A DNA stretch of 64,000 nucleotides from contig NZ_CP021431.1 of NCBI RefSeq assembly GCF_002158905.1, positions 2,170,001 to 2,234,000 of the forward strand, written 5' to 3'. This DNA comes from Yoonia vestfoldensis (GTDB lineage: Bacteria; Pseudomonadota; Alphaproteobacteria; Rhodobacterales; Rhodobacteraceae). Below the pieces are notes generated by a model. The model did no database searches, had not been told where the DNA came from, and saw only the letters and a program-made list of their open reading frames with translations. A program made the translations under genes and the position numbers. Positions 8,130 through 16,470 of this stretch are shown here, piece by piece; the first letter of the stretch is position 1; each line of letters begins with the position of its first letter.

Positions 8130-9232
8130 CCCAGACCGCCCCCAGCGCGCCCGTCGATCACCGCTTTCCCTGCGATGCCTGCGGCGCGCATATGCGGTTC
8201 GATCCGCCATCCAACCAGCTGGTCTGCCAGCATTGCGGCACGACCCAAGCCATGCCGCAAACCGGGGCCAGCGGCGGCGGCATCAAGGAACTGGATTTCC
8301 AGCGCGCCATTGCCCGCCGCCTGCCTGAGGCCGAGATCGAGATCACCCGCATCATCGCCTGCAACGCTTGCGGCGCGCAATTCGCCTGCGACCCCGACAT
8401 ACATGCGGCGCAATGCCCCTTTTGCGCCAGCCCCGTGGTCAGCGACACCGGCACCCACCGGCATATCAAACCAGCCGGGCTGCTGCCCTTCGCGCTGGAT
8501 GAACCGACCGCACATCACGCGATGCAGGAATGGTTGGGCAGCCTGTGGTTCGCGCCAAACGGGCTGCGCGATTATGCACGCAAGGGGCGGCGGATGGACG
8601 GGATCTATGTGCCCTATTGGACCTTCGATGCGCAGACCGCCAGCCGCTATAGCGGCCAGCGCGGCACGCATTACTATGTCACGCAGACCGTGATGCGCAA
8701 CGGCAAGGCCACACAGATCCGTACCCGCCGCACCCGCTGGCGGTCCGTATCCGGTCAGGTCGCGCGGTTTTTCGACGATGTGCTGGTGCTGGCCTCGCGG
8801 TCCTTGCCCAAGGGGCATACCGACGGGCTGGAACCCTGGGACCTCAGCGCCTTGGAACCCTATAAGCCCGATTACCTGGCCGGTTTCCGCGCCGAAGGGT
8901 ACCAGATCGCATTAGAGGACGGTTTCACCGAAGCCCGCGCCTATATGGACCGGATGATCGCGCGCGATGTGAAATATGACATCGGCGGCGATGACCAAAG
9001 GATCGGGCAGATCGACACCCAGATCAGCGATGTAACCTTCAAACATATCCTGCTGCCGGTCTGGCTGGCCGCCTATCATTATCGCGGGCAAAGCTATCAA
9101 TGCGTGGTCAACGGGCGCACAGGACGGGTGCAGGGCGAACGGCCCTATGCGGTGTGGAAGATCGCCTTTGCGGTGATCATCGGTCTGATCTTGGCAGTCG
9201 GCGCGGGATTTGTTATCGCTAACAGTCAATAG
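8126..9232 (+). CDS. Double zinc-ribbon membrane protein (YdjG-like; often misnamed primosomal protein N' or helicase)
   Basis: 368 residues. Two N-terminal zinc ribbons are visible: CDAC...CQHC (about residues 14-37) and CNAC...CPFC (about 75-98). A long middle domain contains DGIYVPYWTFDAQT and ends with LLPVWLAAYHYRG, both typical of these proteins; the C-terminus is a single membrane helix (about residues 342-364). No helicase motif exists, so names implying DNA replication would be wrong. The pairing with an SPFH protein mirrors ydjG-ydjI of Bacillus. The start overlaps the previous stop by ATGA. Confidence 0.8.
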   Translation: MTQTAPSAPVDHRFPCDACGAHMRFDPPSNQLVCQHCGTTQAMPQTGASGGGIKELDFQRAIARRLPEAEIEITRIIACNACGAQFACDPDIHAAQCPFCASPVVSDTGTHRHIKPAGLLPFALDEPTAHHAMQEWLGSLWFAPNGLRDYARKGRRMDGIYVPYWTFDAQTASRYSGQRGTHYYVTQTVMRNGKATQIRTRRTRWRSVSGQVARFFDDVLVLASRSLPKGHTDGLEPWDLSALEPYKPDYLAGFRAEGYQIALEDGFTEARAYMDRMIARDVKYDIGGDDQRIGQIDTQISDVTFKHILLPVWLAAYHYRGQSYQCVVNGRTGRVQGERPYAVWKIAFAVIIGLILAVGAGFVIANSQ

Positions 9233-9247
9233 ATTGAAAGAGATGCG

Positions 9248-10153
9248 ATGATCCTGTGTTGTGGTGAAGCCCTGATCGACATGCTGCCGCGCGAAACCGC
9301 CGCAGGCGAGCCATGTTTCGCCCCCCATGCCGGTGGCGCGGTGTTCAATACGGCCATCGCACTCGGGCGGCTGGGCGCGCCGGTGCAGTTCTTTTCGGGC
9401 CTGTCCTCGGATCTCTTCGGCACGATCCTGCGCGACCAGCTGCACGCCTCGGGCGTGGATGCCAGCCCCGCCGCGATCAGCGACCGGCCCACGACGCTGG
9501 CTTTCGTGACGCTGACGCAGGGCCATGCGTCCTATGCGTTCTACGATGAAAACACCGCAGGCCGGATGCTGACGCCGGCCGATCTGCCCGCCACACAGGC
9601 GGATGCGCTGTTTTTCGGCGGTATCTCTCTGGTCGTCGCCCCCTGTGCCGCCGCCTATGAGGCGCTGATGCAGCGCGAGGCGGCGCGCGCGGTCACGATG
9701 ATCGACCCCAATATCCGCCCCGGTTTCATCAAGGATGAGGCGGGCTATCGCGCGCGGCTGGACCGGATGCTGGCGCTGGCCGATATCATCAAGATCTCGG
9801 ACGAGGATCTGGCATGGATCACCGGCGACACCGACGCTGCGGCCCTGCGCAAGGCGACCGGTGCCGCGGTCGTGCTGCTGACACGCGGTGCCGATGGCGT
9901 GACCCTCGTGACCGCAGCGGGGCAATGCGACGTGCCTGCCGTCAAGGCGCATGTCGTCGATACCGTGGGCGCGGGCGATACGTTCAGCGCGGGATTTCTG
10001 GCCAATCTGGACGCGCAGGGCCTGCTGACGAAATCCGCCCTTGCCGCGGCAGATCACCATGCGCTGACCACGGCCACCGCCTTTGGCGCAAAGGTCGCGG
10101 CCATCACCGTCAGCCGCGCAGGCGCCAACCCGCCCTGGGCCGCCGAGCTATGA
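9248..10153 (+). CDS. PfkB-family carbohydrate kinase, fructokinase-like
   Basis: 301 residues, ribokinase fold. The first PfkB signature [17 protein letters not shown] (about residues 28-44) and the second, [17 protein letters not shown] (about 238-254, catalytic Asp in GAGD), are intact. The N-terminus [11 protein letters not shown] is typical of fructokinases, so phosphorylation of fructose or a similar sugar is likely but not certain. It begins 15 bases after the zinc-ribbon gene and overlaps dtd (ATGA). Confidence 0.88.
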   Translation: MILCCGEALIDMLPRETAAGEPCFAPHAGGAVFNTAIALGRLGAPVQFFSGLSSDLFGTILRDQLHASGVDASPAAISDRPTTLAFVTLTQGHASYAFYDENTAGRMLTPADLPATQADALFFGGISLVVAPCAAAYEALMQREAARAVTMIDPNIRPGFIKDEAGYRARLDRMLALADIIKISDEDLAWITGDTDAAALRKATGAAVVLLTRGADGVTLVTAAGQCDVPAVKAHVVDTVGAGDTFSAGFLANLDAQGLLTKSALAAADHHALTTATAFGAKVAAITVSRAGANPPWAAEL

Positions 10154-10587
10154 GAGCGCTGGTCCAACGCGTCAGCAGCGCCAGCGTCAGCGTGGATGGC
10201 ACAGTGATCGGACAGATCGGACCGGGCCTTTTGATCCTTGTCTGTGCGATGGCGGGTGATACAGCCGAAACATCCGCAGCATTGGCCGCCAAGATCGCCA
10301 AACTGCGGATCTTCAAGGATGACACCGGCAAGATGAACCGCAGCCTGCTGGACACGGGCGGCGCCGCGCTGATCGTCAGCCAGTTCACCTTGGCCGCCGA
10401 TACATCACGCGGCAATCGCCCCGGCTTTTCCGCCGCCGCCAGCCCCGATCAGGGCCGCGCGCTTTACGAGCAATTCATCGCGGATATCACTGCCTTGGGC
10501 ATCGCGACCGCCACCGGATCATTCGGCGCGGATATGGCGGTGTCACTGGTCAATGACGGGCCGGTGACGATCTGGCTTGACCTCTGA
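10150..10587 (+). CDS. dtd: D-aminoacyl-tRNA deacylase
   Basis: 145-residue proofreading enzyme that hydrolyses D-aminoacyl-tRNA and Gly-tRNA(Ala). The start at [15 protein letters not shown] is the family N-terminus and overlaps the kinase stop (ATGA). Both signatures are seen: [11 protein letters not shown] (SQFTL) and [13 protein letters not shown]. It is the last gene of the run that began at 3331 and is followed three bases later by a dispersed repeat. Confidence 0.95.
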   Translation: MRALVQRVSSASVSVDGTVIGQIGPGLLILVCAMAGDTAETSAALAAKIAKLRIFKDDTGKMNRSLLDTGGAALIVSQFTLAADTSRGNRPGFSAAASPDQGRALYEQFIADITALGIATATGSFGADMAVSLVNDGPVTIWLDL

Positions 10588-10590
10588 CAT

Positions 10591-10623
10591 CATCTTCCGA
10601 GCGTAAATATCCCCGCCGGAGGC
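10591..10623. repeat. Dispersed intergenic repeat, short form (copy 2, B-type end)
   Basis: CATCTTCCGAGCGTAAATAT followed by CCCCGCCGGAGGC, starting three bases after the dtd stop. The same B-type sequence recurs at 25997, 39324, 46770 and in 60805-60913. Confidence 0.88.
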
Positions 10624-10660
10624 ATCAAAGTCCTTCGGCACCGCCCCCGCCAAAGACCAA

Positions 10661-11458
10661 TTAGGTCGATAGACGCGGCACATACCGGCCCAGCATACTG
10701 ACAGCAAAGATCAACACGGCCACGCAAATGATCGACGGGCCGACCTGGGTGTCGAAATGCAAGGCCAGCCGCAACCCGCCCAAGGCGGACAAAGCCCCGA
10801 TCGCCATGGCGAAAAACGCCATCCGTTCGGGCGTGCTGGCGAAACTGCGCGCGCTTGCCGCAGGGATGATCAATAGCGCAGTGATCAACAGCGCGCCCAC
10901 GACCTTGATCGCAACCGCAACCACAGCGGCCACCAGCACCGTCAGGATCAATTGCTGACGGCGCGGATTGATCCCCGCCGCATGGGCCAGATCGGGGTTC
11001 AGCGTCGCGGTCAGCATCGCGGACCAATGCCACCACAACACCCCGACCAGCAGCGCACCGCCGCCCCAGATCACCGCCAGATCGCTGCGCGTCACGCTCA
11101 GCACATCACCAAACAGATAGGCGTCCAGATCAATGCGCTGCCCCGGCACCAGCGTCACCGCGACCAGCCCCAGCGCCAGCGCGCCATGCGCCAGCACGCC
11201 CAAGATCGTATCCACCGCAACGCCCTGCCCGCTCAAGGCATGGATCAGCACCGCCATGCACAAGGCGACAACACCGACACCCAGCGTGATCGACGTGCCG
11301 AATAACAGCGCCAGCGCCACGCCCAGCACGGCGGCATGGGCGGTCGCATCGCCAAAATAGGCCATCCGCCGCCAGACCACGAAACAGCCCAAAAGCCCCG
11401 CCGCAACAGCCGTACCCACGGCGGCCAGCGCCGCGCGCAGCAGAAAATCATCCAGCAT
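10661..11458 (-). CDS. znuB: Zinc ABC transporter permease
   Basis: 265-residue inner-membrane permease of the ZnuABC importer (ABC-3 family). About eight hydrophobic helices are visible, with the family-typical GDATAHAAVLGVALA (about residues 36-50) and GALLITALLIIPAASARSFA (about 186-205). Its ATG overlaps the last base of znuC, so it is translationally coupled to the ATPase. Confidence 0.95.
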   Translation of the reverse strand: MLDDFLLRAALAAVGTAVAAGLLGCFVVWRRMAYFGDATAHAAVLGVALALLFGTSITLGVGVVALCMAVLIHALSGQGVAVDTILGVLAHGALALGLVAVTLVPGQRIDLDAYLFGDVLSVTRSDLAVIWGGGALLVGVLWWHWSAMLTATLNPDLAHAAGINPRRQQLILTVLVAAVVAVAIKVVGALLITALLIIPAASARSFASTPERMAFFAMAIGALSALGGLRLALHFDTQVGPSIICVAVLIFAVSMLGRYVPRLST

Positions 11459-12192
11459 TATTCCGCCGCCTCGTGGTGATGATGGCCGTGATCATGATCA
11501 TGTTCATGCCGGTAAAGCGCCAGCGCCCCCCCGGTGCCCGTGCCGAACAATTCGCGATAAGCAGGCGCTGCGGTCACGACTTCGGGCGTGCCTTCGCAGC
11601 AGATATGGCCGTTCAGGCAGATCACCCTGTCAGAGGCGCTCATCACCACATGCAATTCATGGCTGACCATCAGCACAGCGCAGCCCAGATCCTGGCGCAC
11701 CGCGGCGATCTGGCGATAGAAAGCCGCCGATCCGGGTTGGTCCAGCCCCTGGGTGGCCTCGTCAAGCATCAGCACATGCGGATCAGACAGGATCGCGCGG
11801 GCCAGCAAGACGCGCTGGAATTGCCCGCCCGATAATTGCGACATCTGCTGGCCGCCCAATCCGGCCACACCTGCGGTGCGCAAAGCCTCGGCCGCGGCTT
11901 TGGCGGGCACCGGTTTGGGCAGGTTCAGAAACCGCGTCACGGTGATCGGCAGCGTCGGATCAATATGCAGTTTCTGCGGCACATAGCCGATCCGCAGGCC
12001 GGATGCGCGGGTGACACTGCCCTTTTGCGGCTTCAGCGCGCCGATCAGCAGCCGCAGCAATGTGGATTTGCCCGATCCGTTCGGGCCGACGATGGTTACG
12101 ATCTCGCCTTCGTCAAGCGACATGCTGACATTTTGCAAAACCCTTTGGCCGCCATGGCCAAAGTCGATGTGGCGCGCATCGATCAGGCGCAT
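11458..12192 (-). CDS. znuC: Zinc ABC transporter ATP-binding protein
   Basis: 244-residue ATPase energising zinc uptake. Walker A GPNGSGKSTLLRLL (about residues 37-50), the signature LSGGQFQRVLLARAI and Walker B VLMLDEATQGLD are intact. The C-terminus HEHDHDHGHHHHEAAE is histidine-rich, a feature found in zinc-handling ATPases. It overlaps the end of zur by 10 bases and is followed by znuB. Confidence 0.96.
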   Translation of the reverse strand: MRLIDARHIDFGHGGQRVLQNVSMSLDEGEIVTIVGPNGSGKSTLLRLLIGALKPQKGSVTRASGLRIGYVPQKLHIDPTLPITVTRFLNLPKPVPAKAAAEALRTAGVAGLGGQQMSQLSGGQFQRVLLARAILSDPHVLMLDEATQGLDQPGSAAFYRQIAAVRQDLGCAVLMVSHELHVVMSASDRVICLNGHICCEGTPEVVTAAPAYRELFGTGTGGALALYRHEHDHDHGHHHHEAAE

Positions 12193-12671
12193 GCGGCGGC
12201 TGTCTGCTGGCAGGCGGGGCAGATGCCTTCGGCCTCGATCACGGTCTGTTCAAGCTGGAATCCATTGGCGGCAGCCGCCTGATTCAGGCTGCGCGAACTG
12301 GCCTGCGCCTCGGCCACCGTGCCGCATTTGCGGCAGATCATGAAGGCCGCATCATGGGTCACACCGGGATGCGCACAGGCGATAAAGGCATTCAACCGCT
12401 CGATCCGGTGGGCAAAGCCCTGTTCGACCAGAAACGACAGCGCGCGATAGGCGACGGGTGGCTTGGACCCCAGGCCTTCGGCATCAAGCCGCGCCAGCAC
12501 ATCATAGGCCCCAAGCGCGCTATGGCTTTCAAGCAGGATTTCCAGCACCCGCCGGCGCACGGGTGTCATGCGCGCCTTGCGATCCACACAGGCGCTATCG
12601 GCCGCCGCAAGGGCAGCGCTGATACAGCTGTCGTGATCATGCCGGGCAAAGGCCATCGGGTCTTGGGACAT
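12183..12671 (-). CDS. zur: Zinc uptake regulator, Fur family
   Basis: 162 residues from the preferred start MSQDPMAFARHDHD; the longer frame (to 12821) would run through the Zur operator and the znuA start. A winged-helix DNA-binding domain (RKARMTPVRRRVLEILLES, then KPPVAYRALSFLVEQG) is followed by the zinc-binding dimerisation domain with CRKCG and CPAC (structural site) and a histidine-rich N-terminus. Zur represses znu genes when zinc is plentiful; the operator lies ten bases upstream of this start. It is divergent from znuA and co-oriented with znuCB. Confidence 0.93.
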   Translation of the reverse strand: MSQDPMAFARHDHDSCISAALAAADSACVDRKARMTPVRRRVLEILLESHSALGAYDVLARLDAEGLGSKPPVAYRALSFLVEQGFAHRIERLNAFIACAHPGVTHDAAFMICRKCGTVAEAQASSRSLNQAAAANGFQLEQTVIEAEGICPACQQTAAACA

Positions 12672-12680
12672 TGCGCACCT

Positions 12681-12695
12681 TGTTATGATATAACA
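12681..12695. promoter_or_regulatory. Zur-box operator between zur and znuA
   Basis: TGTTAT-GAT-ATAACA, a perfect 6-bp inverted repeat with a 3-base spacer, matching the AT-rich GTTATnnnATAAC-type sites of alphaproteobacterial Zur. It lies in the 68-base gap between divergent zur and znuA, so one dimer could control both zur-znuC-znuB and znuA. Function is inferred. Confidence 0.85.
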
Positions 12696-12739
12696 TATCA
12701 AATATAGCATCAGACCGAAATCACCACAAGGACCATGCC

Positions 12740-13834
12740 ATGATTCGTTTACTGTCGCTTTGCGCGCTTGCGCCCACCGCAGCCCTTGCCGAGGTGCCCC
12801 GGGTGATGACCGATTTCGCACCGATCCACAGCCTGACCGCGCAGGTCATGGGCGATCTGGGCACGCCCGAAGTCTTGCTGCCGCCCGGTGCCGACCCGCA
12901 TGATTTCGCGCTGCGCCCCAGCGATGCGGCCAAATTGGGCGCGGCCGATCTGCTGTTCTGGACCGGTCCCAGCCTGACGCCCTGGCTGACAGATCTGATC
13001 GACACGCTGGCCCCGAACGCCACCCAAACCCCATTGCTCGCGCTTGCCGGATGGGACAGCCTGCCGATCCGCGATATCCAGACCTTCACCCTGTCCGCTG
13101 CCGAGGATGATCACGACGATCACGGTCATGATGATCATGGGCATGACGATCATGGCCACGACGACCACGGGCATGACGATCACGGTCATGATGATCATGG
13201 GCACGACGACCACGGGCATGACGATCATGGCCACGATGACCACGGTCATGACGACCACGGGCACGATGATCACGGGCATGACGATCACGCACATGGCCAT
13301 GACCACGACCACGGTGATTTCGATCCGCATGCCTGGCTTGATCCCAGCGTCGCGCAGGTCTGGCTGGCGGCGATTGCCGACCAGCTTGGCACCGCTGACC
13401 CTGCCAATGCCGCGACCTATAGCGCCAATGCGCAGGCCGCGATTGACCGGCTGGCCGCGCTCGATGCTGATCTGGCGGCGCAATTGGCGCCCTTTGCCGG
13501 GCTGGCCTATATCCTGCCGCATGACGGCTATCAATATTTCGAGACCCGTTACGGCCTGACCGCCGCCGGTGCGATTTCCGGCATCGACGCGCGCAATCCC
13601 GGCCCCGCACAGGTTGCCAGCCTGCGTGACCAGATGGCCGATAGCAATATCGTCTGCGTGTTCAGCGATGCCGAGATCGGCGACCGCTGGGCCAATGTCG
13701 TGATCGAAGGCACCCCGGCGCGCACCGCCCAGATCGACGGTGTCGGTCTTGGGCTTGACAGCGGACCGGCGCTTTATGACGCGCTGCTGCGCCGCCTGGC
13801 CGATGATTTCGCCAGCTGCCTCGGGGGCGCGTAA
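12740..13834 (+). CDS. znuA: Periplasmic zinc-binding protein of the ZnuABC transporter
   Basis: 364 residues with a signal peptide (LCALAPTAALA). The cluster A-I solute-binding fold is recognisable by DFAPIHSLTAQVMGDLG with the ligand His, PPGADPHDFALRPSDAAKL, DPHAWLDPSVAQVW and LPHDGYQYFETRYGL, supplying the zinc-binding histidines. Between residues about 123 and 190 there is a very long acidic/histidine loop made of eleven DDHGH repeats plus a DDHAH variant. Such loops in ZnuA bind extra zinc; this one is unusually long and regular. Expression is expected from the Zur-box promoter upstream. Confidence 0.96.
   Translation: MIRLLSLCALAPTAALAEVPRVMTDFAPIHSLTAQVMGDLGTPEVLLPPGADPHDFALRPSDAAKLGAADLLFWTGPSLTPWLTDLIDTLAPNATQTPLLALAGWDSLPIRDIQTFTLSAAEDDHDDHGHDDHGHDDHGHDDHGHDDHGHDDHGHDDHGHDDHGHDDHGHDDHGHDDHGHDDHAHGHDHDHGDFDPHAWLDPSVAQVWLAAIADQLGTADPANAATYSANAQAAIDRLAALDADLAAQLAPFAGLAYILPHDGYQYFETRYGLTAAGAISGIDARNPGPAQVASLRDQMADSNIVCVFSDAEIGDRWANVVIEGTPARTAQIDGVGLGLDSGPALYDALLRRLADDFASCLGGA
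13106..13294 (+). repeat. 15-bp tandem repeat inside znuA encoding DDHGH units
   Basis: After a DDH lead-in, eleven units of DDHGH run from 13115 to 13279, then one DDHAH unit to 13294. Codons vary between units (GAT/GAC, CAT/CAC, GGT/GGC/GGG), so the array is not a very recent perfect duplication, but some non-adjacent units are identical, suggesting slippage or unequal exchange. Confidence 0.95.
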
Positions 13835-13855
13835 AGAGCGCCAGACATCACTGGT

Positions 13856-13881
13856 CGCGCCGCCTTGGACCTTGCGGCGCG
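13856..13881. terminator. Stem-loop after znuA, possible transcription end
   Basis: CGCGCCGC paired with GCGGCGCG around a 10-base loop, 22 bases after the znuA stop. No U-tract follows, so it is at best a weak or factor-dependent terminator. Confidence 0.3.
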
Positions 13882-13934
13882 CCAATAAATCAACGGGTTC
13901 TTTCTTGATCGCCGCATCCCGCAGGGTGCCGCAT

Positions 13935-14642
13935 TCAGGCGCTGATCAGCTTTTCGCGGCGCAACCAGGCGGGAATTTCCGCGATCGTGTCAAAGACGAT
14001 ATCGGCCTGCGGGGCCAGTTCCTCGCGCGGGGCGGGGCCGGTCAGCACGCCGATGGTCATCATCCCCGCCGCGCGGCCTGCATGCAGATCATGGGTGCTG
14101 TCGCCGACCATGATACAGGCCTCGGGCGGCAGCGCTGTCGCGCGGCAAAAGGCGGTCAATTGCCCCGGCGCGGGCTTGGCCCCAAAGCCGCTGTCATATC
14201 CCGCGACAAAGGCGAAATCGGCGCGGATGCCGGCCTTGTCCAGATGGCGCAGCGCGGGGGCTTCGGCATCATTCGTCACCAGCCCAAGGGTCAGCCCCGA
14301 TTGGCGCAGGCCCGCTGTATAGGCGCGCAGCGGCACTGCCTCGACCTGGGCGACCTGGGCCGATCCGGCATTCATCCGCCCGATCAGCGCGGGTTTGTCC
14401 AGATCACCGGGCAGCACGGCGATGATCGCATCGGCGACATCCTCGACGGTTGATGCGATGACGATACTGCCCGGATGGAAACGCGCTTTTTCCATGTCAT
14501 AGCCCAATGCGGCCGCCAATCTGGCGCAGAGGATCGGGTCATCGCCCGCCTCGGCCCGCAGCATGGCGCGGGTCCAGGCCCCCCAGGTGGCGTTGAAATC
14601 GAACAAGGTGCCGTCCTTGTCAAAAATGATGCCTGCAATCAC
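13935..14642 (-). CDS. HAD-family phosphatase (phosphoglycolate-phosphatase-like)
   Basis: 235 residues from a GTG start preceded by AAAGGAAAA; the frame is open further upstream but lacks a good ribosome site. HAD motifs: IIFDKDGTLFDFN (nucleophile Asp and acid Asp), LVTNDAEAPALRHL (motif II Thr), K in GAKPAPGQL (motif III) and MVGDSTHDLHAGRAAG (motif IV). The cap is of the C1 type. Substrate not determinable; Gph-like enzymes are the closest pattern. Confidence 0.85.
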   Translation of the reverse strand: MIAGIIFDKDGTLFDFNATWGAWTRAMLRAEAGDDPILCARLAAALGYDMEKARFHPGSIVIASTVEDVADAIIAVLPGDLDKPALIGRMNAGSAQVAQVEAVPLRAYTAGLRQSGLTLGLVTNDAEAPALRHLDKAGIRADFAFVAGYDSGFGAKPAPGQLTAFCRATALPPEACIMVGDSTHDLHAGRAAGMMTIGVLTGPAPREELAPQADIVFDTIAEIPAWLRREKLISA

Positions 14643-14700
14643 GGTGTTTTCCTTTACGCTCTGGCCCGCACCCGACCCGAGCGCGCCGCCGCTGTCAAGG

Positions 14701-14979
14701 TCAGGTCCAATGCACCTGTTCGGCCCCCGGCAAGGCATAGCGCGCGCGCAAAGGCATGTCATAGGCCAGCCCCTGCGCCTCGCAGAATCCGATCACCCAA
14801 TTGTCATCCATCGTGAGGAAATCCAGCACGGCGGCCTGAAATGCAGGCTCTGCCGCGCGGTCGCGCAAATCATCGACCGAGGCACCGCTGGCCCCCAGAA
14901 AGGTGGTGCAGATATCCTCTTGGCCGGCCATCCAGCCCAAAGCCTGCAATGCAATCACCTGCGCCTGATCCGGTCCCAT
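14701..14979 (-). CDS. DUF3572 family protein
   Basis: 92 residues, acidic and helical. The layout (ALQALGWMAGQED, FLGASGASVDDLR, AVLDFLTMDD and a C-terminal W) matches the small DUF3572 family found across alphaproteobacteria. Function unknown. It is 58 bases upstream of the HAD gene and divergent from the pleD-like gene. Confidence 0.8.
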   Translation of the reverse strand: MGPDQAQVIALQALGWMAGQEDICTTFLGASGASVDDLRDRAAEPAFQAAVLDFLTMDDNWVIGFCEAQGLAYDMPLRARYALPGAEQVHWT

Positions 14980-15073
14980 GTCTTACCTCAATGCGTTTCG
15001 AAAGAGTTTCTTAACTAATAAAGCGGAAAGTGTCGCCAAGAAATGCTGTTGTTTCCATCACAAGGATGCAGAA

Positions 15074-16465
15074 ATGTCGGGACGGATATTAATCGTCGAT
15101 GCAGTACCGACCAACAGGATCGTGCTGCGCGTCAAGATGCTGGCCGCCCAATTCGCGGTCGAGGCCTGCGCTTCCAGCGCCGAGGCCAGGGCGCTGATTG
15201 CCAAACAGCGCCCTGATCTGATCCTTGTGAACCTGTCCGACCCGGCCGAGGACCGGCATGGATTCTGCACCGCGCTAAAGGCGGATCCCGACACCAGCAC
15301 CATCGCGATCATCGCGGTTGGTACGGCCGATACATCGCGCGCGCGGTTTGCGGCACTTGATGCCGGCGCCGATGACGTCTTGGCGCGCCCGATCAATGAT
15401 GCGCTGTTGCTGGCGCGAATCCGCAGCCTGTTGCGCGCCCGCTCTGTGACCGAGGAATTGCTTTTGCGCGACAGCACCAGCCGCGCGCTGGGGTTTTGCG
15501 ACGACAGGGCCAGCTTTGCCAGCACCGGGCGGATCACCGTCATCACGCCAGAGGCCGCACCCATGCCAGAGCTGATCTGCGCCCTGAATGCGGGGCTGGG
15601 CGATTGCGTGGTGGTGCAGACCGCATCCGCCGTGCTGCGCCATAATGACGAGATGGATTGCCCCGATCTGCTGATCATTCCCGCCACCGCCCCGCGCGGC
15701 GATGCGGTGGCCCTGTTCGGGCTGGTGTCCGACCTGCGGTCACGGGTCGATACCCGGCTGGCGTCGTTATTGGTGATGGTCCCCGATGGCCATCCCGAGG
15801 CGGCAGCGATGTTTCTTGATCTGGGCGCGGATGATGTGGTGATGCAGAATGCCCTGCCCCAAGAAATGATCCTGCGCGCCAAGGCGCTGGTGCGCCGCAA
15901 GCAATTGCATGATGCGCTGCGCCGCAACGTGCTGGACGGGTTGCAGGCGGCGGTGACCGATCCGCTGACCGGCCTGCTGAACCGCCGCTATGTCGATCAC
16001 CACCTTGCGCGCATGTCCGAACAATCGACCACAGCAGGCAGCGCGCTGGCGGTGATGATGATCGATATCGACCATTTCAAGGCGATCAATGACACCTATG
16101 GCCATCCGGCGGGTGACCGGGTGCTGATCGCGCTTGCCGCACGCCTGCGCGACAATCTGCGCGCGGTCGATCTGGTCGCCCGCATCGGCGGCGAGGAATT
16201 CCTGATCGCGATGCCGCGCACCACCGCCAAACAGGCGCAGGGGGCGGCCGACCGGCTGCGACGGCTGGTCAGCCAGACCCCGTTCGATCTGGGCGCACCG
16301 CATGACCCGATCGCGGTGACGATCTCGGTGGGCGTGGCGCTTAGCGGCGAAGCGGGGCAGGATCAGCCCGATACGCATCGCATCTGCGATCTGGCCGATG
16401 CCGCGCTTTACCGTGCGAAATCTGCCGGGCGCGATTGCGTGGCGATGGATCTGAACGCCGCCTGA
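15074..16465 (+). CDS. pleD: PleD-like response regulator with GGDEF diguanylate cyclase domain; first receiver lacks the phospho-acceptor Asp
   Basis: 463 residues, near Caulobacter PleD in length and layout: receiver 1 (about 1-120), receiver-like adaptor (about 150-280), GGDEF domain (about 300-455). AAGGATG precedes the chosen ATG; an upstream in-frame ATG at 14978 overlaps DUF3572 and is unlikely. The cyclase signature IGGEEFLIAMP is intact, and RAVD five residues upstream is the inhibitory c-di-GMP site. In receiver 1, residue 53 is Asn (LILVNLSDP) where PleD has the phosphorylated Asp, and the acidic pair is reduced to Asp9-Ala10. c-di-GMP synthesis is likely; phosphorylation control is doubtful. 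Confidence 0.9.
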   Translation: MSGRILIVDAVPTNRIVLRVKMLAAQFAVEACASSAEARALIAKQRPDLILVNLSDPAEDRHGFCTALKADPDTSTIAIIAVGTADTSRARFAALDAGADDVLARPINDALLLARIRSLLRARSVTEELLLRDSTSRALGFCDDRASFASTGRITVITPEAAPMPELICALNAGLGDCVVVQTASAVLRHNDEMDCPDLLIIPATAPRGDAVALFGLVSDLRSRVDTRLASLLVMVPDGHPEAAAMFLDLGADDVVMQNALPQEMILRAKALVRRKQLHDALRRNVLDGLQAAVTDPLTGLLNRRYVDHHLARMSEQSTTAGSALAVMMIDIDHFKAINDTYGHPAGDRVLIALAARLRDNLRAVDLVARIGGEEFLIAMPRTTAKQAQGAADRLRRLVSQTPFDLGAPHDPIAVTISVGVALSGEAGQDQPDTHRICDLADAALYRAKSAGRDCVAMDLNAA

Positions 16466-16470
16466 TCGCG

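Noticed and set aside
8126..9232. Primosomal helicase
   Set aside because: No Walker or helicase motif; two zinc ribbons and a C-terminal membrane helix instead.
13106..13294. Regular 15-bp repeats as a CRISPR array
   Set aside because: The repeats are contiguous without spacers, in frame with znuA, and encode DDHGH.
12749..13885. Long minus-strand frame opposite znuA with valine/methionine/isoleucine repeats
   Set aside because: It is the mirror of the DDHGH-coding repeat; znuA has signal peptide, family motifs and correct codon pattern, the reverse frame has none.
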